Position numbers and translations under genes: made by a program
Part shown: in pieces, positions 45,075-55,700 of the stretch
Layout of the letters: every line of letters starts with the position of its first letter
Position numbering within the stretch: the stretch's first letter is position 1
Notes under the pieces: model-generated
The model's database searches: none
What the model was told of the DNA's origin: nothing
What the model saw: the letters and a program-made list of their open reading frames with translations, nothing else
NCBI RefSeq assembly: GCF_014696615.1
Contig: NZ_JACJQJ010000018.1
Span: forward strand, 1 to 64,000
DNA from: Nostoc linckia FACHB-104
GTDB taxonomy: Bacteria > Cyanobacteriota > Cyanobacteriia > Cyanobacteriales > Nostocaceae
Length of the DNA: 64,000 nt
Reading direction: 5' to 3'

Positions 45075-46310
45075 TCATCCTTTTTCCTGCTGTACATCTG
45101 CTGGTTCAGGCTGGCAAGATGCTTCAAAGGCAGCAGGTTCTGATTTATTTGGCACTGTCCTCTCGGGCGATCGCGTCGGCAGCTGTGTCCATGACATCCC
45201 ACCAGGGATGGGTTTACGGGCTGGTTGTAGTCCTTGCAACACTTCTGGCCACTGAATGCCTTCGAGGGAGACAAATTTAGACTCCCGTAATTTGTGCCAA
45301 ACTGAGCGAGACATAATTAAGGTATGTTCGATGCGTTTGGCTCCAATGCGCTCTAAATACTCTTCTCGCTCTGGTTGATAATCGGAGGAAGCTAGTCGCA
45401 ATCCTTGTTGAGGAAAATCTTGGACAATGCGGGCTAGTTGAGACAGCAACTCGGGATACAGCCAAGTATAGGCAGGGTGAACTGTCAGGGTTGCTACGTG
45501 GGGGGTAATACCCTTGCGATCGAGTTGTACCTGAAAATGTCCGATCGCGGCTTTGCGTTGGGGTTCAAATACGTAGCCACTGACTACTTCGGTTTTCGTT
45601 ACCCATTGCTTGACAGCATCGCTTAAGGCTCCAAACAAACTCGTTTTGAAGTCACGGGTATTGCGATCAAACACCTGACGCACCAAAGGCGGCATCGAAG
45701 CTGTATCTAATTGATAGAGCAACTGAGCATCAGCATTACTTATAGGCAGTAGATTAGGCAAATCTGGCTCTGCTTGTGCCAATTCACTCAACAATTCGGG
45801 TTCGATTTCCCAGTAGGTCATTTCTGCCAAACGTTGAAATCCGTTTTGCCGATATAATGCCAGGGCTTCTAGGTCATTTACATTGACTTCCAGTATCCAA
45901 GTCCGTGCTTCGACTACTGACTCAAAGCAATGCCGTAAAAGTTGAGAACCTGTTACTTGCTTATCAGTAGCACGGTCAAGCATCACCCGATCAACTCGCC
46001 AAGTACTGCGGGTACGGTTAAACGGAGACACCTGAATCATGCCTAGCAGCATTCGCCCTTGCTCTGCTACGTAGGAACAAAATAGATACTGTAAGGGATT
46101 AGGAAACCAACTTAAAAATTTCAAAAAGCCATACCAGCGTCGCAGCCATTGCATCTGGCGTGTGGCAGAATCAGCTCCCTTGGGAGTGAGAGCTGCGAAT
46201 GACTCTTGATGGAGGCGTTCGATACCGTCCAAATCCCGGTATTGGACTGGTCGGACGATCACGCTGAGATTTCGAGGAAGTAGTGAAGTCATTTTAATTC
46301 GAGCCGCCAT
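45075..46310 (-). CDS. GNAT family N-acetyltransferase
   Basis: VIVRPVQYRDLDGIERLHQESF; RVDRVMLDRATDKQVTGSQLLRHCFE; EVNVNDLEALALYRQNGFQRLAEMTYWEI. Confidence 0.88.
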   Translation of the reverse strand: MAARIKMTSLLPRNLSVIVRPVQYRDLDGIERLHQESFAALTPKGADSATRQMQWLRRWYGFLKFLSWFPNPLQYLFCSYVAEQGRMLLGMIQVSPFNRTRSTWRVDRVMLDRATDKQVTGSQLLRHCFESVVEARTWILEVNVNDLEALALYRQNGFQRLAEMTYWEIEPELLSELAQAEPDLPNLLPISNADAQLLYQLDTASMPPLVRQVFDRNTRDFKTSLFGALSDAVKQWVTKTEVVSGYVFEPQRKAAIGHFQVQLDRKGITPHVATLTVHPAYTWLYPELLSQLARIVQDFPQQGLRLASSDYQPEREEYLERIGAKRIEHTLIMSRSVWHKLRESKFVSLEGIQWPEVLQGLQPARKPIPGGMSWTQLPTRSPERTVPNKSEPAAFEASCQPEPADVQQEKG

Positions 46311-46528
46311 TAAGCCTTAATTAACTGCTCTTGCTGAGTAATTGCTGCAATAATAATATTAGCGGCTTTCCGCCTTTAGCTAGTGATCCAAAAGAGTGAT
46401 CTTGCTGACAAAATACTGAAAATAAATAAAAAAAGCAGATTTGATGATAACACTCTTAGCATATATCAACAATATCCGCTTTAATTTTATGTAAATATTA
46501 AGTGAAATTAATTGAAAGTTTAAATAAT

Positions 46529-46735
46529 TTACAAACCTTGCCGAGAAGCGAGCTTTTCAAAATAGGCTTGGGTTTGATGGAGTAATTGCTCTCGACTATC
46601 TTCTTGATTTGGCTTGAGAGGTGGAACCAGATTGCGAGCTTGTAAAGTCATGTGTAGCTGTAAATGGGCAACATACTCGCTAAAATCTTCATTTACTACA
46701 CTTGTGCCCGTTAAGAGATTTGATTCCAATGCCAC
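46529..46735 (-). CDS. Small hypothetical protein
   Basis: 68-aa ATG ORF in an otherwise uncovered gap; no recognised domain. Confidence 0.5.
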   Translation of the reverse strand: MALESNLLTGTSVVNEDFSEYVAHLQLHMTLQARNLVPPLKPNQEDSREQLLHQTQAYFEKLASRQGL

Positions 46736-46955
46736 TGGTATTCTCCTTGATTAGTCTTGTGCAGTTTTTTCACATGAAAAAAAACTTATCACGTTGTTTT
46801 GGTTTACTTTTTATTTTGCAATGAAGCGTAATGTTGGGAATGGGGCATGGGGAATGGGTAATTGGTGTTTGGTGTTTGGTGTTTGTCATTAATTATTGCT
46901 CCCCTGCTCCCTGCCCCCTACCCCCTGCCCCCTTGCTTTTCCATCCAATTCTTCC

Positions 46956-49900
46956 TCATCCCCCCGCTTCCACTGCACCTAAGCTTAACAAATTAGACTT
47001 TTGTGCTGTTGTTAAACCTGTAAGTTTATAAATATTCATCTGTTCATAAATTTGTTCGGCTTTGAGGGTGTTAACGCATTGTTGAGTTTGTATGTCCCAG
47101 AATTTAATGGCAGCATAGCCATCTCCAGAAATTAGGGTGTTGCCATCAGGACTAAAGGCTAGACACATTACCCAGGTATTATGACCTGTTAATGTCCCCA
47201 GGCAATCAGCCGTGGCTACATCCCAAAGTTTAATTGTGCCGTCACTACTGCAACTAGCCAGCATATTACCATCTGGACTAAAGGCGATCGCCCAAAGTAA
47301 ATCTTGATGTCCTGAAAGTACATGGAGACATTCGCCTGTTTCTATATCCCACAGTCGCGTTAGTCCTTCAAAACTACTCCCGGTGGCAAAAGTACGATTA
47401 TCGGGGCTGAAGGCGACGCACCACACCCAGTTATGATTACCTGTAAAAGTGCGATCGCATTGTCGGGTTTCTAAATTCCAAATCCTGACTGTTTGGTCAA
47501 AATTGCCAGCCGCTACCTTTTTACCATCGGGACTCAAGGCAATTGACATTCCCAGGTGTACTGGTAAGGTATCTAGGAGTTGTCCTGTGGATGTATCCCA
47601 AATTCTAATGTGGTTATCGTAGCAGCTACTCGCTAAAAAACTACCATCATGGCTAAAGGCGACTCCTGTCACCATCCCTGTATGCCCATACAAGATGTGG
47701 CTACATTCACCAGTTGTTACATCCCATAACCTAATTGTGCGGTCAGCGCTGGCACTGGCTAGAGTGAGACCATCAGGGGTAAAATCTACAGAGAAAATTA
47801 AATCTGTGTGTCCAGCTAAAATCTGACATTTACCATCAGTTGTCCATAAACGCACTGTGCGGTCTTCGCTGCCAGTGGCAATCATATCAGGGAAAATTGG
47901 GTGATAAGCGATCGCTTTAATCCAGTTATTTCTGCCCTTGAAGGTGCGGAAGCATTCACCGCTAGCTACATCCCACAGCCGCAGAGAAAAATCATCGCCA
48001 CCGCTAGCTAGTTGCGTTCCTTGGGGATTAGCTGCGATCGCATCAATGGAATTATGATGTCCTTGCAAGGTTTTCAGGCATTGTTTTGTCGAGATATCCC
48101 ACAGGCGAATTGTACAATCTACGCTACAGCTTGCCAGGATGTTGCGATTATCCACAAAAGCGATCGCTAGTATGCCATTTAAATGTCCTGTTAAAATTCC
48201 CAGACATTCGCCGCTTTCAATATCCCACAGCCTGATAGTTGCATCTAAGCTACCACTGGCAAGTACTCCTGATTCATTAACAGCCAGGGATTTGAGCCAA
48301 TCGCTATGATCATCTAGGGTTTTGATACATTCTCCAGTAACAATATCCCAAAGTTTGATTGTATGGTCTTCGCTACCACTAGCTAGGATATTACCTTGAG
48401 GACTTAAGGCGACAGACCAAACTCTATTGCTGTGTCCATTCAGAATTTTGATACATTTACCTTCTGTAATATCCCATAGTCTGAGGGTACGGTCAGCGCT
48501 ACTGCTAACTAATTGGTGGGAGTCTTGGGTAAATCTGACACAAAGCACGCCGCCATTATGCCCTGAAAGAACTTTGATACATTTTCCAGTGGCAACATCC
48601 CAAAGTTTAATTGTTGCATCTTCGCCAGCCGTCGCCAAAATACTACCATCGGGATTGAATGCGATACTCCAAATAAAAGCTAAGTGAGCGTCATAGGCGA
48701 TTAACTGTTGACCACTGTTAACATCCCACAGCCGAAAATATCCATCAAAGTGTGCCGTAGCCAGCATTTTACCATCGGGACTAAAAGCGAGGGAGATGAC
48801 TGTAGCAAAGGTTTTGGCAAAAATACATTTGGATAGATCTGCAAAGGCAAAGTTAACGCGCTTCAGGGGGGTATCTTGAAGATAAGCTTGCCAAATTGTC
48901 AGGTGAGAAAAATCATATCCAGTTAAGTCAATCTCTAGGTGACAGAGAAGATTGAGGATATTCCCACCTGTGTAACTAGGTTCTGGTTCTGCTTTATCCC
49001 ATCGCTGGCGAGACTTTTGTTGTAGCGATCGCAAAATTTCTTGAAGACGAGTTGCAATGGCTTGTTTAGTTCGCAGTTGTTGCAGCAACCTGTCAATTAT
49101 CGGTTGCAAAATTAATTTCGTTTGGGCAATGCGGATGTAATCTTTAGCAGTAGCCTTAATTAAAGCATGGCTGTGCAGAACCGAGTTAGGCGACATTTCC
49201 CACAGAATTTCTCTACTTACCTGCTGTATTAACTGGTCTGTTACATATTCCATCACCACAGGTTGCAAAGTGAAGCAAACAGGAGTTTGGGGAACTGACT
49301 TTTTTTCAATTAAACTGCGTCGGCTGAGAGAATCTAAAGCCTCCAAAAGCTTCATTGCAGGTACAGGTAAAACCAAATCAGCCCGTAAATCTGCTAAATT
49401 TACTGGTTCGCGATTAATTGCTAACCAGAACATCAATTCTTTTTCTAGGTCTGATAGTCGGTAAAACTGCTGGTTCAGCAAGTCATAAATACTACCAAAA
49501 ACTGTAGAACCTTGAGCGAAAAACTCGGCAATATTGCCATCAAATAACTCTTGGATAGTAGTAGCAATAATTTTGAGCGCTAAGGGATTGCCTGTATAGT
49601 GTTGAATTAACTTTTGCCAATCGGTATCAGCACCACAAAAGAAACTTTTAGTTCTGACTAATTGTAGAGATGCGATCGCACTTAAGCCAGCCAGTTGCCA
49701 AGAACGCACAGGTAAATTTTCACCTTCCAACGCGGCAACTTCTTGGGGTTTTTCCCGGCTGGTGACTAAAATACAACTTTGATGGGCAGTTTCTCCCAGT
49801 AATTGGAATAATTGACCATAGTTTTCGTATCCTACTTGGTAGCGTCCCGAATGATCGCCACTAGTGAAAATTGATTCTGCATTATCGAGAATTAGCAAAC

Positions 49901-50597
49901 AACGATGCGATCGCAATTGGGCGATTAATTGTGAAATCAAATCCCCAACATTTTCAGATAAAATCACTGGCTGTCCACAAGCAAAGAACTGAAGCAAATT
50001 AGCCAGCAAATCTTTCAGAGGTGGACTGTTACGGAGACTCCGCCACACCACAAATTCAAACTGTGCTTGAATTTGCTGTGCTAGTTTAACCCCCAGAGAA
50101 GTTTTACCAATTCCACCCATTCCCAGGAGTGCAACTAAGCGACAGCGATCGCTTAAAATCCAATACTCTAACTTGCTAATCTCCTCAGTGCGTCCAAAAA
50201 AAATAGAGACATCAACCGCCTCACCCCAATCAACTCGATTTTGGATTGTGGATTGTGGATTGTGGATTGATAAAAAATTAGGGAGTTCTTCTGATGTTTT
50301 CGTATCTTTCCCTGCTTCCTTACTTACACCAGCCCTTATATAATCGTTTGGCGTTAACTCTAATCCAAAAGCCCGGAAGAAGTATTCTAGGGTTTGTTTA
50401 TCAACGCCTTCAGCGCGCGCCAGCACTTTAGAAACTGTAAAAGGAGCTAATTGAGTACGATAACTCAATTGTTCTAAAGTAAATCGCACTCCATCATTTT
50501 CGATAATTTCTAACTGATACCTAGCCTCCTGAAGCTTTTGAAAACCCGGGAGGCTAAGAATAACACCACGCCTGCGTCTTTGCTTTTGCGATTCCAT
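46956..50597 (-). CDS. HTH/NB-ARC (STAND NTPase) protein with 14 WD40 repeats
   Basis: N-terminal HTH-like region; FFGRTEEISKLEYWILSDRCRLVALLGMGGIGKTSLGVKLAQQ (Walker A); CLLILDNAES (Walker B); 14 countable HxxxVxxxxFSPDG…LWD repeats. ATG at 50597 preferred. Confidence 0.95.
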   Translation of the reverse strand: MESQKQRRRRGVILSLPGFQKLQEARYQLEIIENDGVRFTLEQLSYRTQLAPFTVSKVLARAEGVDKQTLEYFFRAFGLELTPNDYIRAGVSKEAGKDTKTSEELPNFLSIHNPQSTIQNRVDWGEAVDVSIFFGRTEEISKLEYWILSDRCRLVALLGMGGIGKTSLGVKLAQQIQAQFEFVVWRSLRNSPPLKDLLANLLQFFACGQPVILSENVGDLISQLIAQLRSHRCLLILDNAESIFTSGDHSGRYQVGYENYGQLFQLLGETAHQSCILVTSREKPQEVAALEGENLPVRSWQLAGLSAIASLQLVRTKSFFCGADTDWQKLIQHYTGNPLALKIIATTIQELFDGNIAEFFAQGSTVFGSIYDLLNQQFYRLSDLEKELMFWLAINREPVNLADLRADLVLPVPAMKLLEALDSLSRRSLIEKKSVPQTPVCFTLQPVVMEYVTDQLIQQVSREILWEMSPNSVLHSHALIKATAKDYIRIAQTKLILQPIIDRLLQQLRTKQAIATRLQEILRSLQQKSRQRWDKAEPEPSYTGGNILNLLCHLEIDLTGYDFSHLTIWQAYLQDTPLKRVNFAFADLSKCIFAKTFATVISLAFSPDGKMLATAHFDGYFRLWDVNSGQQLIAYDAHLAFIWSIAFNPDGSILATAGEDATIKLWDVATGKCIKVLSGHNGGVLCVRFTQDSHQLVSSSADRTLRLWDITEGKCIKILNGHSNRVWSVALSPQGNILASGSEDHTIKLWDIVTGECIKTLDDHSDWLKSLAVNESGVLASGSLDATIRLWDIESGECLGILTGHLNGILAIAFVDNRNILASCSVDCTIRLWDISTKQCLKTLQGHHNSIDAIAANPQGTQLASGGDDFSLRLWDVASGECFRTFKGRNNWIKAIAYHPIFPDMIATGSEDRTVRLWTTDGKCQILAGHTDLIFSVDFTPDGLTLASASADRTIRLWDVTTGECSHILYGHTGMVTGVAFSHDGSFLASSCYDNHIRIWDTSTGQLLDTLPVHLGMSIALSPDGKKVAAGNFDQTVRIWNLETRQCDRTFTGNHNWVWCVAFSPDNRTFATGSSFEGLTRLWDIETGECLHVLSGHQDLLWAIAFSPDGNMLASCSSDGTIKLWDVATADCLGTLTGHNTWVMCLAFSPDGNTLISGDGYAAIKFWDIQTQQCVNTLKAEQIYEQMNIYKLTGLTTAQKSNLLSLGAVEAGG
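50242..50269. repeat. TGGATTG x4 heptad tandem repeat inside a CDS
   Basis: TGGATTGTGGATTGTGGATTGTGGATTG, in the linker between HTH and NB-ARC regions. Confidence 0.9.
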
Positions 50598-50728
50598 AGG
50601 CTGGGAGGTTAGGGACTGGGGATTAGGGATTGGGGATTTGGGACAAGGAGGATATATCAAAGACTACCAAGAAATAAATTATCTCATCGCTGTTTAAGCA
50701 GAGGAGGCAGAGGAGAAATTTCTAACCT

Positions 50729-50760
50729 CCCATTACCCATTACCCATTACCCATTACCCA
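50729..50760. repeat. CCCATTA heptad tandem repeat (about 4.5 units)
   Basis: CCCATTACCCATTACCCATTACCCATTACCCA. Confidence 0.9.
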
Positions 50761-50766
50761 TGCCCA

Positions 50767-51174
50767 TTAAGGCACAATCAAAACTGGACAAGGAGAAAGA
50801 TTAATCACGCGAGTGGTGACGCTATCAGTTGCCCCTTCATCAGTTAAGCCTAAGCCCCGACAACCCATAATGATTAAATCTGCTGCAATTTCATCGGCAA
50901 CATCACAGATGGTAAAAGCTGGTTTGCCTTTCCGTTCTATAATTTCAGCTTTAATTCCTTGTTGAGAAAATAAAGTTTGGGCATTTTCTAAAAGTTTGGC
51001 AACCACATCTGGTGACACCATTGGATCGGCAACAGGTGCGTCTGTGGGTGGTTCTTCCACTACGGATAGTAGTACCAAACGACTACCATACTTCTGCACA
51101 ACGTTGGTAACTACGTCGGCAGCTTCTCTGGCTTCCCGACTTTGATCAATAGGAAATAGAACTGTCTTGAACAT
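50767..51174 (-). CDS. Universal stress protein (UspA family)
   Basis: FKTVLFPIDQSREAREAADVV; ADLIIMGCRGLGLTDEGATDSVTTRVINLSPCPVLIVP. Confidence 0.93.
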   Translation of the reverse strand: MFKTVLFPIDQSREAREAADVVTNVVQKYGSRLVLLSVVEEPPTDAPVADPMVSPDVVAKLLENAQTLFSQQGIKAEIIERKGKPAFTICDVADEIAADLIIMGCRGLGLTDEGATDSVTTRVINLSPCPVLIVP

Positions 51175-51264
51175 ATCTCTCACCTCCGTACCCCGTACTC
51201 CGGTAAAATCTGGATGGTTCTACTTTCAAAACAATAACAAAAAGGCGATCAGGAGGGTCTGGCT

Positions 51265-52467
51265 GTGTCCAAAAAAACTTTAGCAAATTTATCTGCGACA
51301 GATGTATCTGGAAAACGTGCTTTAGTACGGGTGGATTTTAACGTACCTGTTGACGATCAAGGCAATATCACAGACGATACTCGGATTCGTGCCGCCCTGC
51401 CAACTATCCAAGATTTAACGCAGAAGGGAGCTAAGGTAATTCTAGCAAGCCATTTTGGTCGTCCTAAGGGTGTGGATGACAAATTGCGTTTGACTCCCGT
51501 TGCTAAACGGTTGTCGGAATTACTGGGTCAAGAAGTTATTAAGACTGACGATTGTATTGGTGATGAAGTTGCCGCTAAAGTTGGTGCTTTACAAAACGGC
51601 CAAGTGCTGCTTTTAGAAAATGTTCGCTTCTACAAAGAAGAAGAAAAAAACGACCCAGAATTTGCTAAAAAACTGGCATCCAATGCTGATTTTTATGTAA
51701 ATGATGCGTTTGGTACTGCCCACCGCGCTCATGCTTCTACTGAAGGTGTAACTAAATTCCTTAGCCCTTCTGTGGCTGGCTATTTGGTTGAAAAAGAATT
51801 GCAATATCTGCAAAACGCGATTGAAAATCCCCAACGTCCTTTGGCAGCGATTATTGGTGGTTCCAAGGTTTCTAGCAAAATTGGTGTAATTGAAACATTA
51901 CTAGAGAAGTGCGACAAACTCATCATCGGTGGTGGGATGATTTTCACCTTCTACAAAGCCCGTGGTTTGAGTGTTGGTAAGTCTTTAGTTGAAGAAGACA
52001 AGCTAGAACTAGCAAAATCTTTGGAAGCTAAGGCTAAAGAACGCGGTGTTACCTTCTTGTTACCCACAGATGTAGTAGTAGCAGATAAGTTCGCTCCTGA
52101 TGCTAATGCTACAACTGTCAGCATTGACAACATCCCTGCTGATGGCATGGGTTTGGATATTGGCCCAGACTCAGTAAAAGTATTCCAAGAAGCCCTTGCT
52201 GATTGCAAGTCAGTAATTTGGAACGGGCCAATGGGAGTGTTTGAATTTGATAAATTTGCTGTTGGTACAGAAGCGATCGCTCATACCCTCGCTGAAATTG
52301 GCAAAACTGGTGCTACCACTATCATTGGTGGTGGTGACTCTGTAGCTGCTGTAGAGAAGGTAGGTTTAGCAGATCAAATGAGCCACATTTCCACCGGCGG
52401 CGGCGCTAGCTTGGAATTACTCGAAGGTAAAGTATTACCTGGAATTGCTGCTTTAGATGAAGCGTAA
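51265..52467 (+). CDS. pgk: Phosphoglycerate kinase
   Basis: [70 protein letters not shown]. Confidence 0.99.
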   Translation: MSKKTLANLSATDVSGKRALVRVDFNVPVDDQGNITDDTRIRAALPTIQDLTQKGAKVILASHFGRPKGVDDKLRLTPVAKRLSELLGQEVIKTDDCIGDEVAAKVGALQNGQVLLLENVRFYKEEEKNDPEFAKKLASNADFYVNDAFGTAHRAHASTEGVTKFLSPSVAGYLVEKELQYLQNAIENPQRPLAAIIGGSKVSSKIGVIETLLEKCDKLIIGGGMIFTFYKARGLSVGKSLVEEDKLELAKSLEAKAKERGVTFLLPTDVVVADKFAPDANATTVSIDNIPADGMGLDIGPDSVKVFQEALADCKSVIWNGPMGVFEFDKFAVGTEAIAHTLAEIGKTGATTIIGGGDSVAAVEKVGLADQMSHISTGGGASLELLEGKVLPGIAALDEA

Positions 52468-52500
52468 TTCGTAATTACTAATTCGTAATTACGAATTACG
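52463..52500. repeat. Perfect 16-bp palindrome overlapping the pgk stop codon
   Basis: CGTAATTCGTAATTAC-TAATTC-GTAATTACGAATTACG; pgk TAA is 52465-52467. Confidence 0.85.
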
Positions 52501-52573
52501 AGTGTTTTATGATGTCTCTGTGCTGATAAAAGCCAGAGATGAATAGCACTACTGAAGCAAACATAGCTGAATC

Positions 52574-52606
52574 AGATCCCCGACTTTTTGAAAAAGTCGG
52601 GGATCT
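52574..52606 (+). terminator. Hairpin downstream of pgk
   Basis: AGATCCCCGACTTTTT-G-AAAAAGTCGGGGATCT perfect inverted repeat. Confidence 0.5.
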
Positions 52607-52656
52607 AAATATCATTCACGTAAGAGACATCCAAAGTTAGGTTAATGATAAAAAGT

Positions 52657-52698
52657 CCAGGGTCAAAAGCCAATTAGAATTTGGACTTTTGACCCTGG
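52657..52698. repeat. 13-bp inverted repeat hairpin CCAGGGTCAAAAG…CTTTTGACCCTGG
   Basis: Perfect arms, 16-nt loop. Confidence 0.7.
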
Positions 52699-52776
52699 GA
52701 AAGCAGTATTGAATACTAGACGCGCATCAGCTAATTACAGCTTTGTATTTCCTAGTAGATGTAATGAGAAAATTCA

Positions 52777-55700
52777 CTACAATAAACCAGTAGTAAATTT
52801 CCAAGTATAGTTAGATGCAAGAGCATTGCCTGCCAAATCTTTAACACCAGTAGTTCCGCCTTTAACTGTGGCTGTATAAGTAGATAAACTCAGTAAAGGA
52901 AGAATGGGTTTAAGTGTTGCCGTGCGATTAGTCTGATTGTAAGTAACTGTAGCAAGTACAGGTATATTAAGTGAATTACGCAACTCAAAGTTAGTGCTAT
53001 TAATCGTTGTTGAGTTGATCGGCTCACTGAAGGTTACTGTAATGCTTGTAAAGATACTAACACCAAAAGCATTGTTACTAGGAGTGCTAGAGGTGACTGT
53101 TGGAGCCGTAGTATCTGCCACGGTCGTAAATGACCAGGTGTAGTCTGCTGCTAAGGTATTACCAGCGATGTCTTTAACACCAGTAGTTCCGCCTTTAATC
53201 CTGACAGTGTAAGTAGTCGAATTTACTAAGGCAGTGCTAGGTACTAATGTTGCTGTGCGATTAGTGGCATTGTAAGTCACAGTGGCAGGTATAAGTGTAT
53301 TAGCAGAATTCCGCAACTCAAAGTTAGTGGTATTAATCGTTGTGGAGTTAATTGCCTCGCTGAAGATAGCTGTAATACTTGGGGAAGTGCTAACACCAGT
53401 TGCATTATTGCTGGGAGTGGTAGAACTGACTGTTGGCGGAGTAGTGTCCCCTACAGTTGTGAATGACCATGTGTAGTCCGCGGCTAAAACATTACCAGCC
53501 AAATCTTTGACACCAGTGGTTCCACCTTTAATCCTGACAGTATAAGCAGTCGAATTGGCTAAAGCAGCACTTGGTGTAAGTGTTGCAGTCAAATTACTAC
53601 TGTTGTAAGTCACCGTAGCAGGTACAAGTGTATTGGTAGAATTCCGCAACTCAAAGTTAGTGGTATTAATCGTTGTGGAGTCTATTGCCTCGCTGAAGAT
53701 AGCTGTAATACTTGGGGAGGTGCTGACACCAGTTGCATTATTGCTGGGAGTAGTAGAACTGACTGTCGGTGAAGTAGTGTCTCCTAGAGTTGTGAACGAC
53801 CAAGTGTAGTCCACTGTCAAAGCATTACCAGCTAAGTCTTTGATCCCACTGGCTCCACCTTTAATCCTCGCTGTGTAAGTAGTAGAAATTGCTAAATTAC
53901 TGCTAGGTACCAGTGTTGCTGTACGATTAGTAGCGCTGTAAGTTACTGTGACAGGTACAAGTGTATTACTGGAATTTCGCAACTCAAAGTTAGTTGTATT
54001 AATTGTGCTGGAGTCGATGTCCTCGCTGAAGGTAGCTGTAATGGTTGTGGAATTGCTCACACCAGTTGCATTATTGCTGGGGGTTGTGGAGCTTACTGTT
54101 GGTGGGGTGGTATCCGTCGCTATGCTGGGAATAAACAGAATGTCAACCCAATAGTTAGCTGACTGGAAACTAGAATCTGGGAAACCGCCACCATATTTGT
54201 AGATACCGTTACTGCCACTTTCGCCATCGCGTAGTAGGTATAGTGGGCCGTTACTGATTCCAGAGTTAGCAAAGTATCCTAAATCTACAGCATAGTTCCC
54301 AGCAGGAGCATAGTAAGAAGCTACGTAGACAGTATTAGCACTAATCAGCACTGGATTAGTAAAGTTTACTGTTTGCCAACCAGAAGTGGTTTCATTAGTG
54401 AAGGTTGCTGTAGCTAACTGCTGACCAGTACTGCTCCATAGGGTACCAGTATGGGTGCCCGTGTTGCCAGCACCTTTGTAAAAGCGCACACCAGTGATGT
54501 AACCATCAACATTCGAGCGAAATTTGACTCCTAACTCTACAGCATTGCTGTCTGAGAATGATGGGTTTGTTGGAGTTGCTGAATTGTTCCAAATACTCTG
54601 AGGAGTTTGGTTTGCTGAAGTGGCGAATGACCAGCTATAGCTTGTTGCCAAGGCATTACCTGTCAAATCTTTAACACCAGTGCTTCCTCCTTTAATTGTT
54701 GCAGTGTAAGTAGTAGCAGTTGCTAAAGCATTACTGGGCGTAAGTGTGGCTGTGCGATTAGTGGCGTTATAGGTGACTGTTGCAGGTATAAGTGTATTGC
54801 TGGAATTACGCAACTCAAAATTAGTTCCATCAATTGTTGTTGAGTCTATGGACTCGCTGAAGGCGGCTGTAATGTTGGTAGTAGTGCTGACATTTGTTGC
54901 ATTGCTGCTGGGTGTTGTAGAACTGACAGTTGGTGCAATGTTGTCAGAGGTGTATGTAGCAACGTAGTTACCACTATTTCCTGGAAAAAAGGCATACTCA
55001 ACCCCTTTAACTACAGCGGTAGTATAACTAACGGGAGTACCACCATTGAGCGTAATATTGCTGAGTGTTAAATTACCAGAGCTAGTTGGCAGCATTGCCT
55101 GTAAACCATTGCTATTACTGCCCTTGGTGATTGTAAAACTCAGATTGTTATTGTTCCATGCCAAGGAGCTAAAAGACGAACTGTTGCGACCATCAAGCCA
55201 GGTCAGAACTTGTTTGGCAGAGACAATTGGTATACCACGGGCTAGCGCTGAGTCAACGACAGCATCAGAAACTGATGAGTTGGCAAAATCCGTATGGGCG
55301 TTAACGTTGAATACACCATAATACCCCTCTGTACCGATCGCGCGATCGAGTAGGGTATCGATATTGTAAGGGTAGGATTGTCCAGATTCATCTGTTAATT
55401 GGGTAGGTGCGCCAAACACGTCAATCATTGCGCCGTCTTGGTTAACAAAGCGCATAGGCATACCAGAACCAGTAAAGAAACCAGGACGGTCTGTAATCCA
55501 AGTAGGTGGCCAATAGTAGTAAGTAGTATCTAGTCTGATGCCATTATTCAATTCAATTTGTGGTGTACTGAACCAATCGCTCCACACCAAGCAGTGATGC
55601 CGTTGAGTTTTAGGGGATTCAATGTTGGTGTATTTACTAGTAAAGCTACTTAGTTGCTGTGTATATGTGGCATTAAGTGAACTAGCTGTGTAATCTGCAC

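Noticed and set aside
50729-50760. Possible CRISPR array from tandem repeats
   Set aside because: The repeats are contiguous 7-bp units with no spacers; no cas genes are in the window.
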